Source: Sinosporangium album (GTDB lineage Bacteria > Actinomycetota > Actinomycetes > Streptosporangiales > Streptosporangiaceae). From it: a stretch of 64,000 bases of DNA. The first letter of the stretch is position 1, and each line of letters begins with the position of its first letter. A model generated the notes under the pieces. The model was not told the origin of the DNA. It made no database searches and saw only the letters and a program-made list of their open reading frames with translations. The stretch covers positions 62,001-126,000 of the forward strand of contig NZ_FNCN01000016.1 in the NCBI RefSeq assembly GCF_900100605.1, given 5' to 3'. Made by a program: the position numbers and the translations under genes. Of this stretch, positions 52,577 through 61,541 are shown piece after piece.

Positions 52577-53349
52577 CGGAATACCAGACGATCCTCACCG
52601 ACCAGAAGAACCGGGTCGGGATCATCACCCTCAACCGGCCGGAGGCGCTCAACGCGCTCAACCTCCAGGTCATGCGGGAGGTGATCGAGGCCGCCCAGGC
52701 GTTCGACCGCGACCCGGAGATCGGCTGCATCGTCATCACCGGGTCGGCCAAGGCGTTCGCCGCCGGAGCCGACATCAAGGAGATGCAGCCCAACACCTAC
52801 ATGGACGTCTACCTCCAGGACTGGTTCTCCGCCTGGGACAGGCTCGCCGAGGTGCGCACCCCGACCGTCGCCGCCGTCTCCGGCTACGCGCTCGGCGGCG
52901 GCTGCGAACTCGCCATGATCTGCGACGTCCTGCTCGCCGGCGACAACGCCAAGTTCGGGCAGCCTGAGATCAAACTCGGCGTCATCCCCGGCATCGGCGG
53001 CTCGCAGCGCCTCACCCGCGCCGTCGGCAAGGCCAAGGCCATGGAGCTATGCCTCACCGGCCGCATGATGGACGCCGAGGAGGCGGAACGCGCCGGGTTG
53101 GTGTCCCGCATCGTCCCGGCCGCCGACCTGCTCGACGAGGCCATGTCCGTGGCCGACACCATCGCCGGGATGTCGCTGCCCATCGCCATGATGGCCAAGG
53201 AGGCCGTCAACCGGGCGTTCGAGACCACGCTCGCCGAAGGCGTGCGGTTCGAGCGGCGCGTCTTCCACGCCATCTTCGCCACGGCCGACCAGAAGGAGGG
53301 CATGGCGGCCTTCGTCGAGAAGCGCAAGCCGTCCTTCCAGCACCGGTAA
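52573..53349 (+). CDS. enoyl-CoA hydratase
   Basis: 258 residues, canonical short-chain hydratase. Both catalytic glutamates are present: E112 in GGGCELAM and E132 in GQPEIKLG, 20 residues apart as in the rat enzyme. Oxyanion-hole GADIKEM segment. In this operon it should hydrate methacrylyl-CoA to 3-hydroxyisobutyryl-CoA. ATG overlaps the mmsB stop (ATGA). Last gene; its stop codon lies inside the first unit of a 23-bp repeat array. Confidence 0.96.
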   Translation: MTEYQTILTDQKNRVGIITLNRPEALNALNLQVMREVIEAAQAFDRDPEIGCIVITGSAKAFAAGADIKEMQPNTYMDVYLQDWFSAWDRLAEVRTPTVAAVSGYALGGGCELAMICDVLLAGDNAKFGQPEIKLGVIPGIGGSQRLTRAVGKAKAMELCLTGRMMDAEEAERAGLVSRIVPAADLLDEAMSVADTIAGMSLPIAMMAKEAVNRAFETTLAEGVRFERRVFHAIFATADQKEGMAAFVEKRKPSFQHR

Positions 53350-53433
53350 GGGTTTCTCGCCGGCACTGGTAAGGGTTTCTGGCCGGACCGGTACGGGTTT
53401 CTGGCCGGTTCCGGTAAGGGCTTCTGGCGACGG
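53345..53433. repeat. 22-23-bp repeat, four units, starting in the enoyl-CoA hydratase stop codon
   Basis: Units ggtaagggtttctggccgg-like at 53345, 53368, 53390 and 53413. The first unit contains the TAA stop of the gene; the array runs into the terminator. Confidence 0.9.
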
Positions 53434-53476
53434 GCGAGGCCACGCGGTCGCCGACCGCGTGGCCTCGCCGTCTTTC
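53433..53476 (+). terminator. intrinsic terminator of the valine operon
   Basis: Perfect 17-bp stem (53433-53449 with 53453-53469) and a three-base loop, followed by gtcttt. Lies between convergent genes and may serve both strands. Confidence 0.85.
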
Positions 53477-53566
53477 CGGTGGCACCCGGCCGGGTTGTCA
53501 CGCAGGCCGGGTGCCGGGCGGTAGGACTCCCGAGCAGGCCCCCACGGCTGCTCGGGACACCTGCGG

Positions 53567-54463
53567 CTATTGGGGGACGTGGTCGTTGCCGTAGGCCGGG
53601 TTCTTGTCGTAACGCTGCTCGGTGACCACCAGTTGGACGGTTTTCTCTGCGCCGTCCTTTTCTCGCGCCTCCCAGACGACCCAGTTCTCGCCGACGGGGG
53701 TGTCCTGCTTCTTGGGGTCTACGGAGTAGCCGCCGGGATTGCCGGGGTACGGCTCTATGATCACGTAGTCGACCTTGAGGCCGCGCTTTTCGATCTCGGG
53801 GAGGATCTCGCCCACGGCCTTCCCCTCCACCTTGACACCGTCCAGCGAGCGGCCCTTGACGGTGGCGTCGCGGACCACCAGTGCGCGTGGTGAAGGACGG
53901 TTGTCGGGCACGAGCTCACAGGGTGCCACCGGGTCGTTCATGAGTATGGTGCTGGTAGTCGACCCCCCGTCGGGGTGGACCGTCGTCGTCCAGACGAAGG
54001 TTTGGCCGGGTTTGAAGAGCTTGGTGTTTATCTGCATCTGCCAGGCATTTTCTTCGCCGGGAATGTTCCTCGGCGCGTAATACAGACCGGGAGGGACGTC
54101 CTGCACTACGGTCGCCCGAGGTTCCCGGCATTTCTGCCCGGGAGGGGCATAATCGACGATGGCCGGGACGCCGAGATCCCGCAACTGCTTCGTTAGCTTC
54201 TTGGTGTCTCGAAAATCGCGGACCTTGATGTGAACGATCCCGTTGGAGTCCTTGGTGATGGCATAGGCGGAATCTGCGTTGTCCACAGACATGATCCCGA
54301 CCGTGGTCGCGACAGCACAGGCCGCCGTGATGGCGACGGCCGTCAGCAGGCGGCGTCGGGGTCTCCAGGCCCGTTTCGCCACGCCCTTGGCGGAGATGTG
54401 CTGCTGGAGTTCGAGGAGGCGTCGCTCCTCGAAACCGGCCAGAGGACGATCACTGTTCAACAT
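53567..54463 (-). CDS. single-pass membrane protein, probable sigma-factor partner
   Basis: 298 residues from the ATG at 54463. Basic cytoplasmic N-terminus of about 45 residues, one membrane helix (about 40-60), then an extracytoplasmic domain with two cysteines (KCREPR and PCELVP) and a C-terminal module with PGGYSVDPKKQDTPVG near 255-270, which has some PASTA-like flavour. Located 10 bases after an ECF sigma gene on the same strand, the usual place for an anti-sigma or signal-sensing partner; no zinc-binding anti-sigma motif is visible. Confidence 0.83.
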   Translation of the reverse strand: MLNSDRPLAGFEERRLLELQQHISAKGVAKRAWRPRRRLLTAVAITAACAVATTVGIMSVDNADSAYAITKDSNGIVHIKVRDFRDTKKLTKQLRDLGVPAIVDYAPPGQKCREPRATVVQDVPPGLYYAPRNIPGEENAWQMQINTKLFKPGQTFVWTTTVHPDGGSTTSTILMNDPVAPCELVPDNRPSPRALVVRDATVKGRSLDGVKVEGKAVGEILPEIEKRGLKVDYVIIEPYPGNPGGYSVDPKKQDTPVGENWVVWEAREKDGAEKTVQLVVTEQRYDKNPAYGNDHVPQ

Positions 54464-54473
54464 GACGCTCCTT

Positions 54474-55112
54474 TCACAGACGGGGCAGACGGGGCAGACG
54501 GGGCGGACGGGGCAAGCGGGGCAGGTGGGACGGGGTCGCGGCAGGCGGGACGGGTTCAGGGCAGGCGAGGGATCCGGCTCGGAGCAGGTTGCGTGCCCGA
54601 TGCAGCCTGACGTGGGCGGTTCCAACGCGGATACGTAGCGCGGCTGCGGCCTCCGCGACCGGAAGGCCGTCGACATCGACGAGCTCGGCTACCGCCCGAA
54701 GCCTCTGAGGGAGATCGGCCATGGCCGCGAGAAGCGGGCGTGCCGCCCTTTCGGCATCGATCTGTTCCTCCAACCGGGCGATGTCATCCGTGTCCAGCGG
54801 TCGCCGGCCCGATGCCCGCCCGTTCTTGTGCAGCTCCCGCGCCGCTCTACGAAGCTCGGCCGCCGTCACGTTCCTGGCGATCCCCAGCAGCCACGCCAAC
54901 TCGCCGCCCCGTTCGGGCCGATAGCCACCGGCCGAGTCGATCGCTGCCAAGAACACTTCCGTGGTCACATCGTTCGCCGTGTGCGGGTCGGTGATCCGTC
55001 GTGCCACGAAGCGACTGACGGCCTCGTTGTGTTTTCGGTAGAAGGCCTCGAACGCGGTTGGGTCGCGCATGGTCTCCCGGATGTCCACCGCCTTCGATGG
55101 AGTCTCTGCCAT
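54474..55112 (-). CDS. ECF-type RNA polymerase sigma factor
   Basis: 212 residues. Region 2 (about 20-85, FEAFYRKHNEAVSRFVAR ... AWLLGIARNV) and region 4 (about 125-175, VAEAAAALRIRVGTAHVRLHRAR) are clear; binds core RNA polymerase to transcribe stress or surface genes. The ATG at 55112 follows gaaggg. The last 15 residues are a PRL/PRP repeat encoded by a 9-bp tandem repeat, which looks like repeat expansion rather than domain sequence. Paired with the membrane protein downstream. Confidence 0.92.
   Translation of the reverse strand: MAETPSKAVDIRETMRDPTAFEAFYRKHNEAVSRFVARRITDPHTANDVTTEVFLAAIDSAGGYRPERGGELAWLLGIARNVTAAELRRAARELHKNGRASGRRPLDTDDIARLEEQIDAERAARPLLAAMADLPQRLRAVAELVDVDGLPVAEAAAALRIRVGTAHVRLHRARNLLRAGSLACPEPVPPAATPSHLPRLPRPPRLPRLPRL
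54477..54530. repeat. 9-bp tandem repeat, six units, at the sigma-factor 3' end
   Basis: cagacgggg x3, then cggacgggg, caagcgggg, caggtggga. Encodes the Pro-Arg-Leu tail of the sigma factor and ends next to its stop codon and the partner gene's start. Confidence 0.9.
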
Positions 55113-55503
55113 CCGCTGCACCCTTCTTCCGGATCGGCTTCTCTCTCCTTATTGGGAAGTAGGCGGACAATGACTTACATTTTGCGACTTACATTTTGCG
55201 AAGCCCGGTACGCGAAGGCCCGGACCTCGGCACGTGGCCGGCCCGGCAATGGGGAACTTGGGCAGGTTGACGTGAGGCCACGCGCCTCGGCCGGCCGACT
55301 GGCGGGCCAGACCGAAGCGCATGGACAAGCGCGTGGCCGGTTCGGGGGCTGTGCCGTACACGATGCGGCGTGAAGCGGTCGTCGAGTCGGCCCCATCCAC
55401 CCATGCGCGCTTGCTTTGGCGCGACGTTTTGCGGTGGGCCTTCGCGACGGTGGGCCTGCCAGGGCGCGGCTTTCCGACGCCCCTCGCGACGGCGCGCCTT
55501 CCG
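55113..55503. other. intergenic region with a 14-bp tandem duplication
   Basis: About 390 bases between alaS and the sigma gene, both on the minus strand. A perfect duplication of gacttacattttgc occupies 55172-55199, in an AT-rich patch that may hold the sigma-gene promoter. The rest is GC-rich with no gene I can recognise and no clear terminator. Confidence 0.6.
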
Positions 55504-58155
55504 CTACTCCCGCGCGGCGAGCCGGTCGGCGACCAGCTCGGCGAGACGGGCGACGAGCGCTTCGGGTGTGCCGACGCCCGCGCCTTGGGCGAGCGACGGC
55601 GTGCCGCCGCCGCGCCCTCCGAGCGCTTCGCGCAGCAGGTCGGCGGCCGAGAGCCCAAGCCCCCGGGCGCCTTCGCTGACCCCGGTGACCAGCACGAACT
55701 TGCCCTCGCCCGGGATGGCGACGGCCACGACACCGGGCCTGCCGTACCGCTCCCGCACCGCCTCGGCGAGTGCTCTGCCCGCGGCCACGTCGGGGGCGGT
55801 GGCCGTCACGAACCCGACCCCCGCGATGTCCGAGGCCTTGGCCGCCAGCTCTGCCGCCTCCGCGACCAGCAGCTTCCCGCGCAGCCGCTCTGACGCCCGC
55901 TCGGCCTCCTTCAACCGGGCGACGAGGGCCGCGACCCGGTCGGGGACCTCTTCCCGCGGGGCCTTCAACTCCTCCGCCAGCCGCGACACCAGATCGCGCT
56001 CTCGGGCGAGGTAGCGGAACGCCTCCACCCCGACGACCGCCTCGACCCTGCGGCTGCCCGACCCGACCGACGACTCCGACGTGATCGCGAGCGGCCCGAT
56101 CTGGGAGGCGTGCTCCACATGGGTGCCGCCGCACAGCTCACGCGACCAGGCCCCGCCGATGTCCACGACGCGCACCTGCTCGTCGTAGGTCTCGCCGAAC
56201 AGCGCCAACGCCCCGATCTCGCGCGCCCGCGCGAGCGGCATGTAGCGCACCTCGACCGGAAGGTCCCGCCGTACGGCGAGGTTGGCGGCCTCCTCGACCT
56301 CGCTGCGCGTGTCGGTGGACAGCCTCGTGCGCCAGGAGAAGTCCAGGCGCAGGTAACCCGGCCGGTTGTACGACCCGCTCTGCAGCGCCGTCGGCCCGAG
56401 GACCTGCCGCAGCGCCGCATGCACGACGTGGGTGCCCGAGTGCGCCTGCCGCGCGCCGAGCCGCCACTCGGCGTCGACCTCGGCCTGCACGCGCGCCCCG
56501 ACGGCGAGGGTGCCGTCGAGCACACGCACCTGGTGGGTGACGAGCCCCTTGGAAGGACGCCGTACGGCCAGCACCTCGGCCCGCGCCCCGCCCCCGCTGA
56601 GCAGCCCCGCGTCGCTCTCCTGCCCGCCGGATTCCGCGTAGAACGGGGTGCGGTCGAGAACGACCTCCACGATGTCGCCTTCGCCCGCCTCCCGCGCCGG
56701 TTCGCCATCCTTGAGTACGGCAAGGACCCGCGAATCCGTCGCGAGCGTCTCGTAGGCCAGCCATTTGGTCGGCCCGTGCTCATCCAGAACCCGCCGGTAG
56801 ACGGACATGTCACCATGGCCGGTCTTCCGTGATTGAGCGTCGGCCTTGGCGCGGCGCCGCTGCTCGGCCATCAGCGCGGTGAAACCCTCACGATCCACCT
56901 CAAGCCCCTGCTCAGCGGCCATCTCCAGCGTCAGGTCGATCGGGAATCCGTATGTGTCGTGGAGTTTGAACGCGCTCGCACCGGACAGCCGGGTGTGCCC
57001 CGCCGCCTTGGCGTCCTTGACGGCGAGGTCGAGGATGCCCGTGCCCTGCTTGAGCGTGCGGTCGAACGCCTCCTCCTCGGCGACGGCCACCTCGCGGATG
57101 CGGTCGAAGTCCGCGGCCACCTCCGGATAGGACGGACTCATGCAGTCACGGGCGACCGCGAACAACTCGCCCAGCGCCGGGTCGCCGTACCCCAGCAGCC
57201 GCATCGCCCGCACCGACCGCCGCAAGATGCGGCGCAGCACATAAGGTCGGCCCTCATTGCCGGGCACCACCCCGTCGGTGACGATCATCAGCGCCGTGCG
57301 GATATGGTCGGCCACCACACGAAGGCGCACGTCGGTGTCGCCGCCCCTGCCGTACGGCCTGCCGGAAAGCTCCGCCGCGCGCTCCAGGATCGGGCGGGTC
57401 TCGTCGATCTCGTAGAGGTTGTCCATCCCTTGGAGGATGAACGCCATGCGTTCGAGGCCCATGCCGGTGTCGATGTTCTTGGCGGGCAGCTCGCCGAGGA
57501 TCGGATAATCCTTCTTCCCGCCGCCCGGACCCCGCTCGAACTGCATGAAGACGAGGTTCCACAGTTCCATGAACCGTTCTTCGTCGGCCTCGGGGCCGCC
57601 GTCGGGCCCGTAGGCGGGGCCGCGGTCGATGAAGATCTCCGAGGAGGGCCCGCACGGCCCCGGCACCCCCATCGACCAGTAGTTGTCGACGATGCCGCGC
57701 CGTACGATCCGGTCCGGCGACACCCCGACCCGGTCGCGCCAGATACCGGCCGCCTCGTCGTCCTCGTGGAACACCGACACCCACAGCCGCGACTCGGGCA
57801 GCCCGTAGCCGCCGTCGGCGACCGGCCGGGTGATGAGCTCCCAGGCGTATTCGATCGCCTCGGCCTTGAAATAGTCGCCGAAGGAGAAGTTGCCGTTCAT
57901 CTGGAAGAACGAGCCGTGCCGCGCCGTACGCCCGACATCGTCGATGTCGAGCGTCCGCACGCACTTCTGCACGCTCGCCGCCCTCGGGTAGGGCGCGGGG
58001 GTCTGCCCCAGCAGGTAGGGCTTGAACGGCACCATGCCGGCGTTGACGAACAGCAGGGTGGGGTCGTCGATGGGTAGCGGGGCGCTGTCCACGATGGTGT
58101 GCCCGCGTTGGGCGAAGAAGTCGAGGAAGCGACGGCGGATCTCCGCAGTGCGCAT
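55504..58155 (-). CDS. alaS: alanyl-tRNA synthetase
   Basis: 883 residues, full length: class II catalytic core (AGMVPFKPYLLG, VQKCVRTLDIDDVG, NFSFGDYFK, GMGLERMA), tRNA-recognition helices, editing domain with zinc ligands in HSGTH and CGGTHVEH, and C-terminal C-Ala region. Charges tRNA-Ala and edits mischarged Ser/Gly. Its neighbour is tsaD rather than the ruvX/mltG/aroE genes usually found near actinobacterial alaS, suggesting a second copy (inference). Starts 25 bases after tsaD with an aagga ribosome-binding site. Confidence 0.96.
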   Translation of the reverse strand: MRTAEIRRRFLDFFAQRGHTIVDSAPLPIDDPTLLFVNAGMVPFKPYLLGQTPAPYPRAASVQKCVRTLDIDDVGRTARHGSFFQMNGNFSFGDYFKAEAIEYAWELITRPVADGGYGLPESRLWVSVFHEDDEAAGIWRDRVGVSPDRIVRRGIVDNYWSMGVPGPCGPSSEIFIDRGPAYGPDGGPEADEERFMELWNLVFMQFERGPGGGKKDYPILGELPAKNIDTGMGLERMAFILQGMDNLYEIDETRPILERAAELSGRPYGRGGDTDVRLRVVADHIRTALMIVTDGVVPGNEGRPYVLRRILRRSVRAMRLLGYGDPALGELFAVARDCMSPSYPEVAADFDRIREVAVAEEEAFDRTLKQGTGILDLAVKDAKAAGHTRLSGASAFKLHDTYGFPIDLTLEMAAEQGLEVDREGFTALMAEQRRRAKADAQSRKTGHGDMSVYRRVLDEHGPTKWLAYETLATDSRVLAVLKDGEPAREAGEGDIVEVVLDRTPFYAESGGQESDAGLLSGGGARAEVLAVRRPSKGLVTHQVRVLDGTLAVGARVQAEVDAEWRLGARQAHSGTHVVHAALRQVLGPTALQSGSYNRPGYLRLDFSWRTRLSTDTRSEVEEAANLAVRRDLPVEVRYMPLARAREIGALALFGETYDEQVRVVDIGGAWSRELCGGTHVEHASQIGPLAITSESSVGSGSRRVEAVVGVEAFRYLARERDLVSRLAEELKAPREEVPDRVAALVARLKEAERASERLRGKLLVAEAAELAAKASDIAGVGFVTATAPDVAAGRALAEAVRERYGRPGVVAVAIPGEGKFVLVTGVSEGARGLGLSAADLLREALGGRGGGTPSLAQGAGVGTPEALVARLAELVADRLAARE

Positions 58156-58180
58156 GGGCTTTGTCCTTACCGGGAGTGGC

Positions 58181-59194
58181 CTATCTGATCATGGCCCGGA
58201 GCAGCGGCGCGGACGGGTCGACCGACAGGTCGAGCGGGCTCGCCGGCTCGCCCGCCTCGTGAAGCAGGCCGCCGACCGCCGCGATCATCGCACCGTTGTC
58301 CGTGCACAGGCGGGGGACGGGCACGCGCAGCTCGATGCCGGCCCGCGCACAGCGCTCGGCGGCCAGCTCGCGTAGACGCCCGTTGGCTGCGACGCCGCCG
58401 ACGATCAGCAGCGTGGACACGTCGTGATCGCGGCAGGCACTCACCGCCTTCGCCGTCAGCACATCGACCACTGCCTCCTGGAAGGACGCGGCCACATCGG
58501 CCACGTGCAACGTCTCCGGGCTGCGCTCCACCCAGCGGGCCACGGCGGCCTTGAGCCCGGAGAAAGAGAAACTGTAACTCCCCGGCATGGCCCTGGGGAA
58601 AGCGATTTTATCCGGGTCGCCGGTGAGCGCGGCCTTAGACACGGAAGGCCCACCCGGATAAGGCAGCCCGAGTAACCGCGCCACCTTGTCGAACGCCTCG
58701 CCCGCCGCGTCGTCCCGCGTATCCCCGAGGTGCACGATGGGGGAGCGGGCCAGATCATCGAGGAGCAGCAGCGACGTGTGACCTCCCGACACGATCAAGG
58801 CCATGCACCGGCGCGGCAGCGGCCCGTGCTCCAGGGTGTCCGCCGCCACGTGCCCGGCCAGGTGGTGCACGCCGTACAGCGGGACGTCCCACGCCAGGGC
58901 GAACGACTTCGCCGCCGCCACGCCGGTCTGCAGCGCCGTCGCGAGCCCCGGCCCTGCGGTCACCGCCACCGCGTCCACATCGGCCGGCGTCAGCCCGGAG
59001 TCGGCGAACGCCTTCGACACACATGGGACAAGCGCCTCAAGGTGTGCACGCGCCGCGATCTCCGGCACCACCCCGCCGAACCGGGCATGCTCCTCCATGC
59101 TCGACGCCAACGCATCGCCGAGCAGACGGCCGTCGGCGACGATGCCCACGCCGGTCTCGTCGCACGACGTCTCAATGCCGAGCACCACGGCCAT
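58181..59194 (-). CDS. tsaD: tRNA N6-threonylcarbamoyladenosine transferase TsaD
   Basis: 337 residues from the ATG at 59194. ASKHA-fold: [13 protein letters not shown] phosphate loop (5-17), metal ligands H111 and H115 in HLAGH (the same numbers as in E. coli TsaD), SGGHTSLL, and TDNGAMIA near the end. Transfers threonylcarbamoyl to A37 of ANN-decoding tRNAs together with TsaB/TsaE. Here it is separated from tsaB/rimI partners and cotranscribed with alaS, both acting on tRNA. Divergent from the FAD-monooxygenase gene across a 120-base spacer. Confidence 0.96.
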   Translation of the reverse strand: MAVVLGIETSCDETGVGIVADGRLLGDALASSMEEHARFGGVVPEIAARAHLEALVPCVSKAFADSGLTPADVDAVAVTAGPGLATALQTGVAAAKSFALAWDVPLYGVHHLAGHVAADTLEHGPLPRRCMALIVSGGHTSLLLLDDLARSPIVHLGDTRDDAAGEAFDKVARLLGLPYPGGPSVSKAALTGDPDKIAFPRAMPGSYSFSFSGLKAAVARWVERSPETLHVADVAASFQEAVVDVLTAKAVSACRDHDVSTLLIVGGVAANGRLRELAAERCARAGIELRVPVPRLCTDNGAMIAAVGGLLHEAGEPASPLDLSVDPSAPLLRAMIR

Positions 59195-59283
59195 GACGCG
59201 ACCCCTAATTGCGAGAAGCTTGCAGGTGCGAGTGTATAGCGGATGGCCGTGCCGTTCGGCGTGGCGCATCCGAGCAACCCATG

Positions 59284-59313
59284 CGCTATAAATGTAGCGA
59301 TACATATATAGCG
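59284..59313. promoter_or_regulatory. nested palindromes and -10 box before the FAD monooxygenase
   Basis: Outer arms CGCTATA (59284-59290) and TATAGCG (59307-59313) enclose ATGTA-gcga-TACAT (59292-59305). TATAAAT (59287-59293) is a good -10 on the plus strand. A further tatagcggatgg at about 59235 resembles tatagcgaatgg at 59307. Fits a TetR-type operator that could also affect the divergent tsaD-alaS promoter. Confidence 0.6.
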
Positions 59314-59314
59314 A

Positions 59315-60757
59315 ATGGAGACTTTCGTGAACGACGTCATCATCGTGGGAGCCGGCCCTACCGGTCTGATGGCCGCCTGCGAGCTGGCCCTGGCCGGGGT
59401 GTCCTGCACGATCGTGGAGAAGCGCAGCGCCGAGTCCAACGTCACCCGGGCCTTCGGCCTGCACGCCCGAGCCTTGGAGTTGCTCGACGCCAGGGGCATG
59501 GGTGACGAACTGGTGGCGCGGGGCAACCCGCTCAGGACGGTCTACCCTGCCTACGCCTCACGCGTGGACTTCGGCAGACTCGACACGAGATACCCGATGC
59601 TGCTGATCGTGCCCCAGAACGGCACCGAGCTGATCCTTCAGCAGCGCGCCGCCGACCTGGGCGTGGAGATCCGCCGCAACGCCAACGTCGTCGGCCTGAC
59701 CCAGGTTGCGGAGACCGTACGGCTCAGCCTTGCAGACGGCACCGAGCTGGCCGCCCAGTACGTCATCGGTGCCGACGGCGCCCACAGCACCGTCCGAGAC
59801 CTGGTTGACGTGGGATTCGCCGGCGAGACCTACAGTCTGCCCATGCTCCTAGCCGACGTCCGCATCCCCACCACCGAGCCGCCCCCCATCACTCAGGTCG
59901 GCACAGAGGGCGTAGTCGTGACCCTCCCGTTCGGCGACGGCTGGTTCCGAGTCGGCGCGTGGCTGCGCAAAGAGCAGAAGGACGCGGATTTCACCCAGAT
60001 CCGCGAGGCATTCCGCCACATCGCCGGCACCGACTACGGCATGAGCGAGCCGCGGTGGTTCTCCCGCTTCACCGCCCAACGTCGTCAAGCGCGCCACTAC
60101 CGATCGGGACGGGTCTTCCTGATCGGGGACGCCGCCCACGTAAACTCGCCCATCGGCGGCCAGGGCATGAACACCGGCATCCAGGACGCCGTCAACCTGG
60201 GCTGGAAGCTCGCCGCCGAACTGAACGGCTGGGCCCCGTCCTGGCTCCTCGACACCTACCATGCCGAGCGGCATCCCGTCGGCTCCACCGTCCTTGCCAT
60301 GACCGACCACCTCACCGGGCTGGTGTTGAGCGGATCACGACTACGCCTGGAGATCAACCGGCGCATCATGGCCACCCTGCTGCACACCAGCGCCGGCCGC
60401 CGCCGCATCCTCGGACGGTTGTCCGGCCTGGAATTCGCCTACCCGCCCGACGAGCCGGACACCCACCCGCTGACCGGACGCCGCGCCGCCGACGGACCGA
60501 CAGAGGCAGGCCGCCTGTACGAGGTACTGCGCGCCGGCACCTTCGTCTTGCTGGCGGACCAGGGAGTGCCCACCCCATATCGGGATCGCGTACGGTGGGC
60601 CAAGCCGCTGCACGGCACCCGGCCGGAGGCGACACTGATCCGCCCGGATGGCTACGTGGCCTGGGCCGGTGATCGCGATGACATCCAAGCGGCTCTGCTG
60701 AAATGGTGTGGCCCGCCCGACCACAACAACCTAGAAGGACACCGTGCCAGCGCCTAA
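59315..60757 (+). CDS. FAD-dependent aromatic monooxygenase (PheA/TetX-like group)
   Basis: 480 residues of the FAD_binding_3 family. GxGxxG motif [15 protein letters not shown] (11-25) with E35-like VEKR, the [10 protein letters not shown] (about 152-161) DG motif and the [16 protein letters not shown] (about 271-286) GD motif; thioredoxin-like C-terminal region reduced. Such flavoproteins hydroxylate phenolic or polyketide substrates or inactivate antibiotics. Coupled to a TetR gene (14-base overlap) that probably represses it. Substrate unknown. Confidence 0.92.
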   Translation: METFVNDVIIVGAGPTGLMAACELALAGVSCTIVEKRSAESNVTRAFGLHARALELLDARGMGDELVARGNPLRTVYPAYASRVDFGRLDTRYPMLLIVPQNGTELILQQRAADLGVEIRRNANVVGLTQVAETVRLSLADGTELAAQYVIGADGAHSTVRDLVDVGFAGETYSLPMLLADVRIPTTEPPPITQVGTEGVVVTLPFGDGWFRVGAWLRKEQKDADFTQIREAFRHIAGTDYGMSEPRWFSRFTAQRRQARHYRSGRVFLIGDAAHVNSPIGGQGMNTGIQDAVNLGWKLAAELNGWAPSWLLDTYHAERHPVGSTVLAMTDHLTGLVLSGSRLRLEINRRIMATLLHTSAGRRRILGRLSGLEFAYPPDEPDTHPLTGRRAADGPTEAGRLYEVLRAGTFVLLADQGVPTPYRDRVRWAKPLHGTRPEATLIRPDGYVAWAGDRDDIQAALLKWCGPPDHNNLEGHRASA

Positions 60758-61313
60758 CCCACAGCGCCGCGACCACCTCGCAGACGCGGCCATCACCGTG
60801 CTGGCCGAGCAGGGGTCCCGCGGGCTGACCCACCGAGCCGTCGACGCCACCGCCGCCGCGCCACCCGGCACCACCTCACGTTACTTCCGCACCCGCGACG
60901 CGCTGCTCAACGGAGTCATCGAGCGGATCACCCTCCGGCTCGGCGAACGCGTGGATGCCTATACCATCCGGCCGATCTCGCCCGCCGACCTGGAAGAAGC
61001 CCTGGTCGGCGTCCTGACCACGATGCTGACCGACGGCCGGCATGACCCACTGGCCCTGTTCGAACTGCACCTGGAGAGCACCCGCAATCCCCGCCTGCGG
61101 CACACGCTGACCGACGCTCTGCGCAGCCGTACTGATCTCATCGTGCGGCAATGCCGCGCCGCCGGGATCGAGGTCGGCCAGGAGGACGCCATGCTCCTGG
61201 AGATGAGCGTGCTGGGCATCGTGTTCACCGCACTGACCACCGGCGTCCCCCAGTCCCCAGGCGAGTCGATCCGCACCGCCGTACGCACCCTCCTGGCTGC
61301 CGTCGCAGGCTGA
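60744..61313 (+). CDS. TetR-family transcriptional regulator
   Basis: 189 residues, GTG start inside the end of the monooxygenase gene. N-terminal DNA-binding domain (about 8-55: DAAITVLAEQGSRGLTHRAVDATAAAPPGTTSRYFRTRDALL by position) and helical ligand-binding core (about 75-185). The gene order oxidase-regulator and the palindromes upstream of the oxidase suggest autoregulation of the pair, induced by the enzyme's substrate (inference). Confidence 0.92.
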   Translation: MPAPNPQRRDHLADAAITVLAEQGSRGLTHRAVDATAAAPPGTTSRYFRTRDALLNGVIERITLRLGERVDAYTIRPISPADLEEALVGVLTTMLTDGRHDPLALFELHLESTRNPRLRHTLTDALRSRTDLIVRQCRAAGIEVGQEDAMLLEMSVLGIVFTALTTGVPQSPGESIRTAVRTLLAAVAG

Positions 61314-61541
61314 CGGTGACATGCCTTCTCCGCTAATGGGGTGGCCTAACGGGCAGTGGCATAACACGCAACCGAAGTGGCCTGGCGGAGGTGACGTGGT
61401 CAGAGTGCCAGCCGAGGCCGGAGCGGCAGCCGTGGCAAGAACATGCTGGACCCCCGCTCTGGCCGAATGAGATATCCGTATCTATTGAGAAATGGGCTTT
61501 TTGTACGGGGAGCCCAACGCTCTCCTGGATAGACCTCAGGA

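Noticed and set aside
55175-56134. 319-codon minus-strand frame running from the alaS end into the spacer
   Set aside because: Different frame from alaS across its conserved C-terminal region; no domain.
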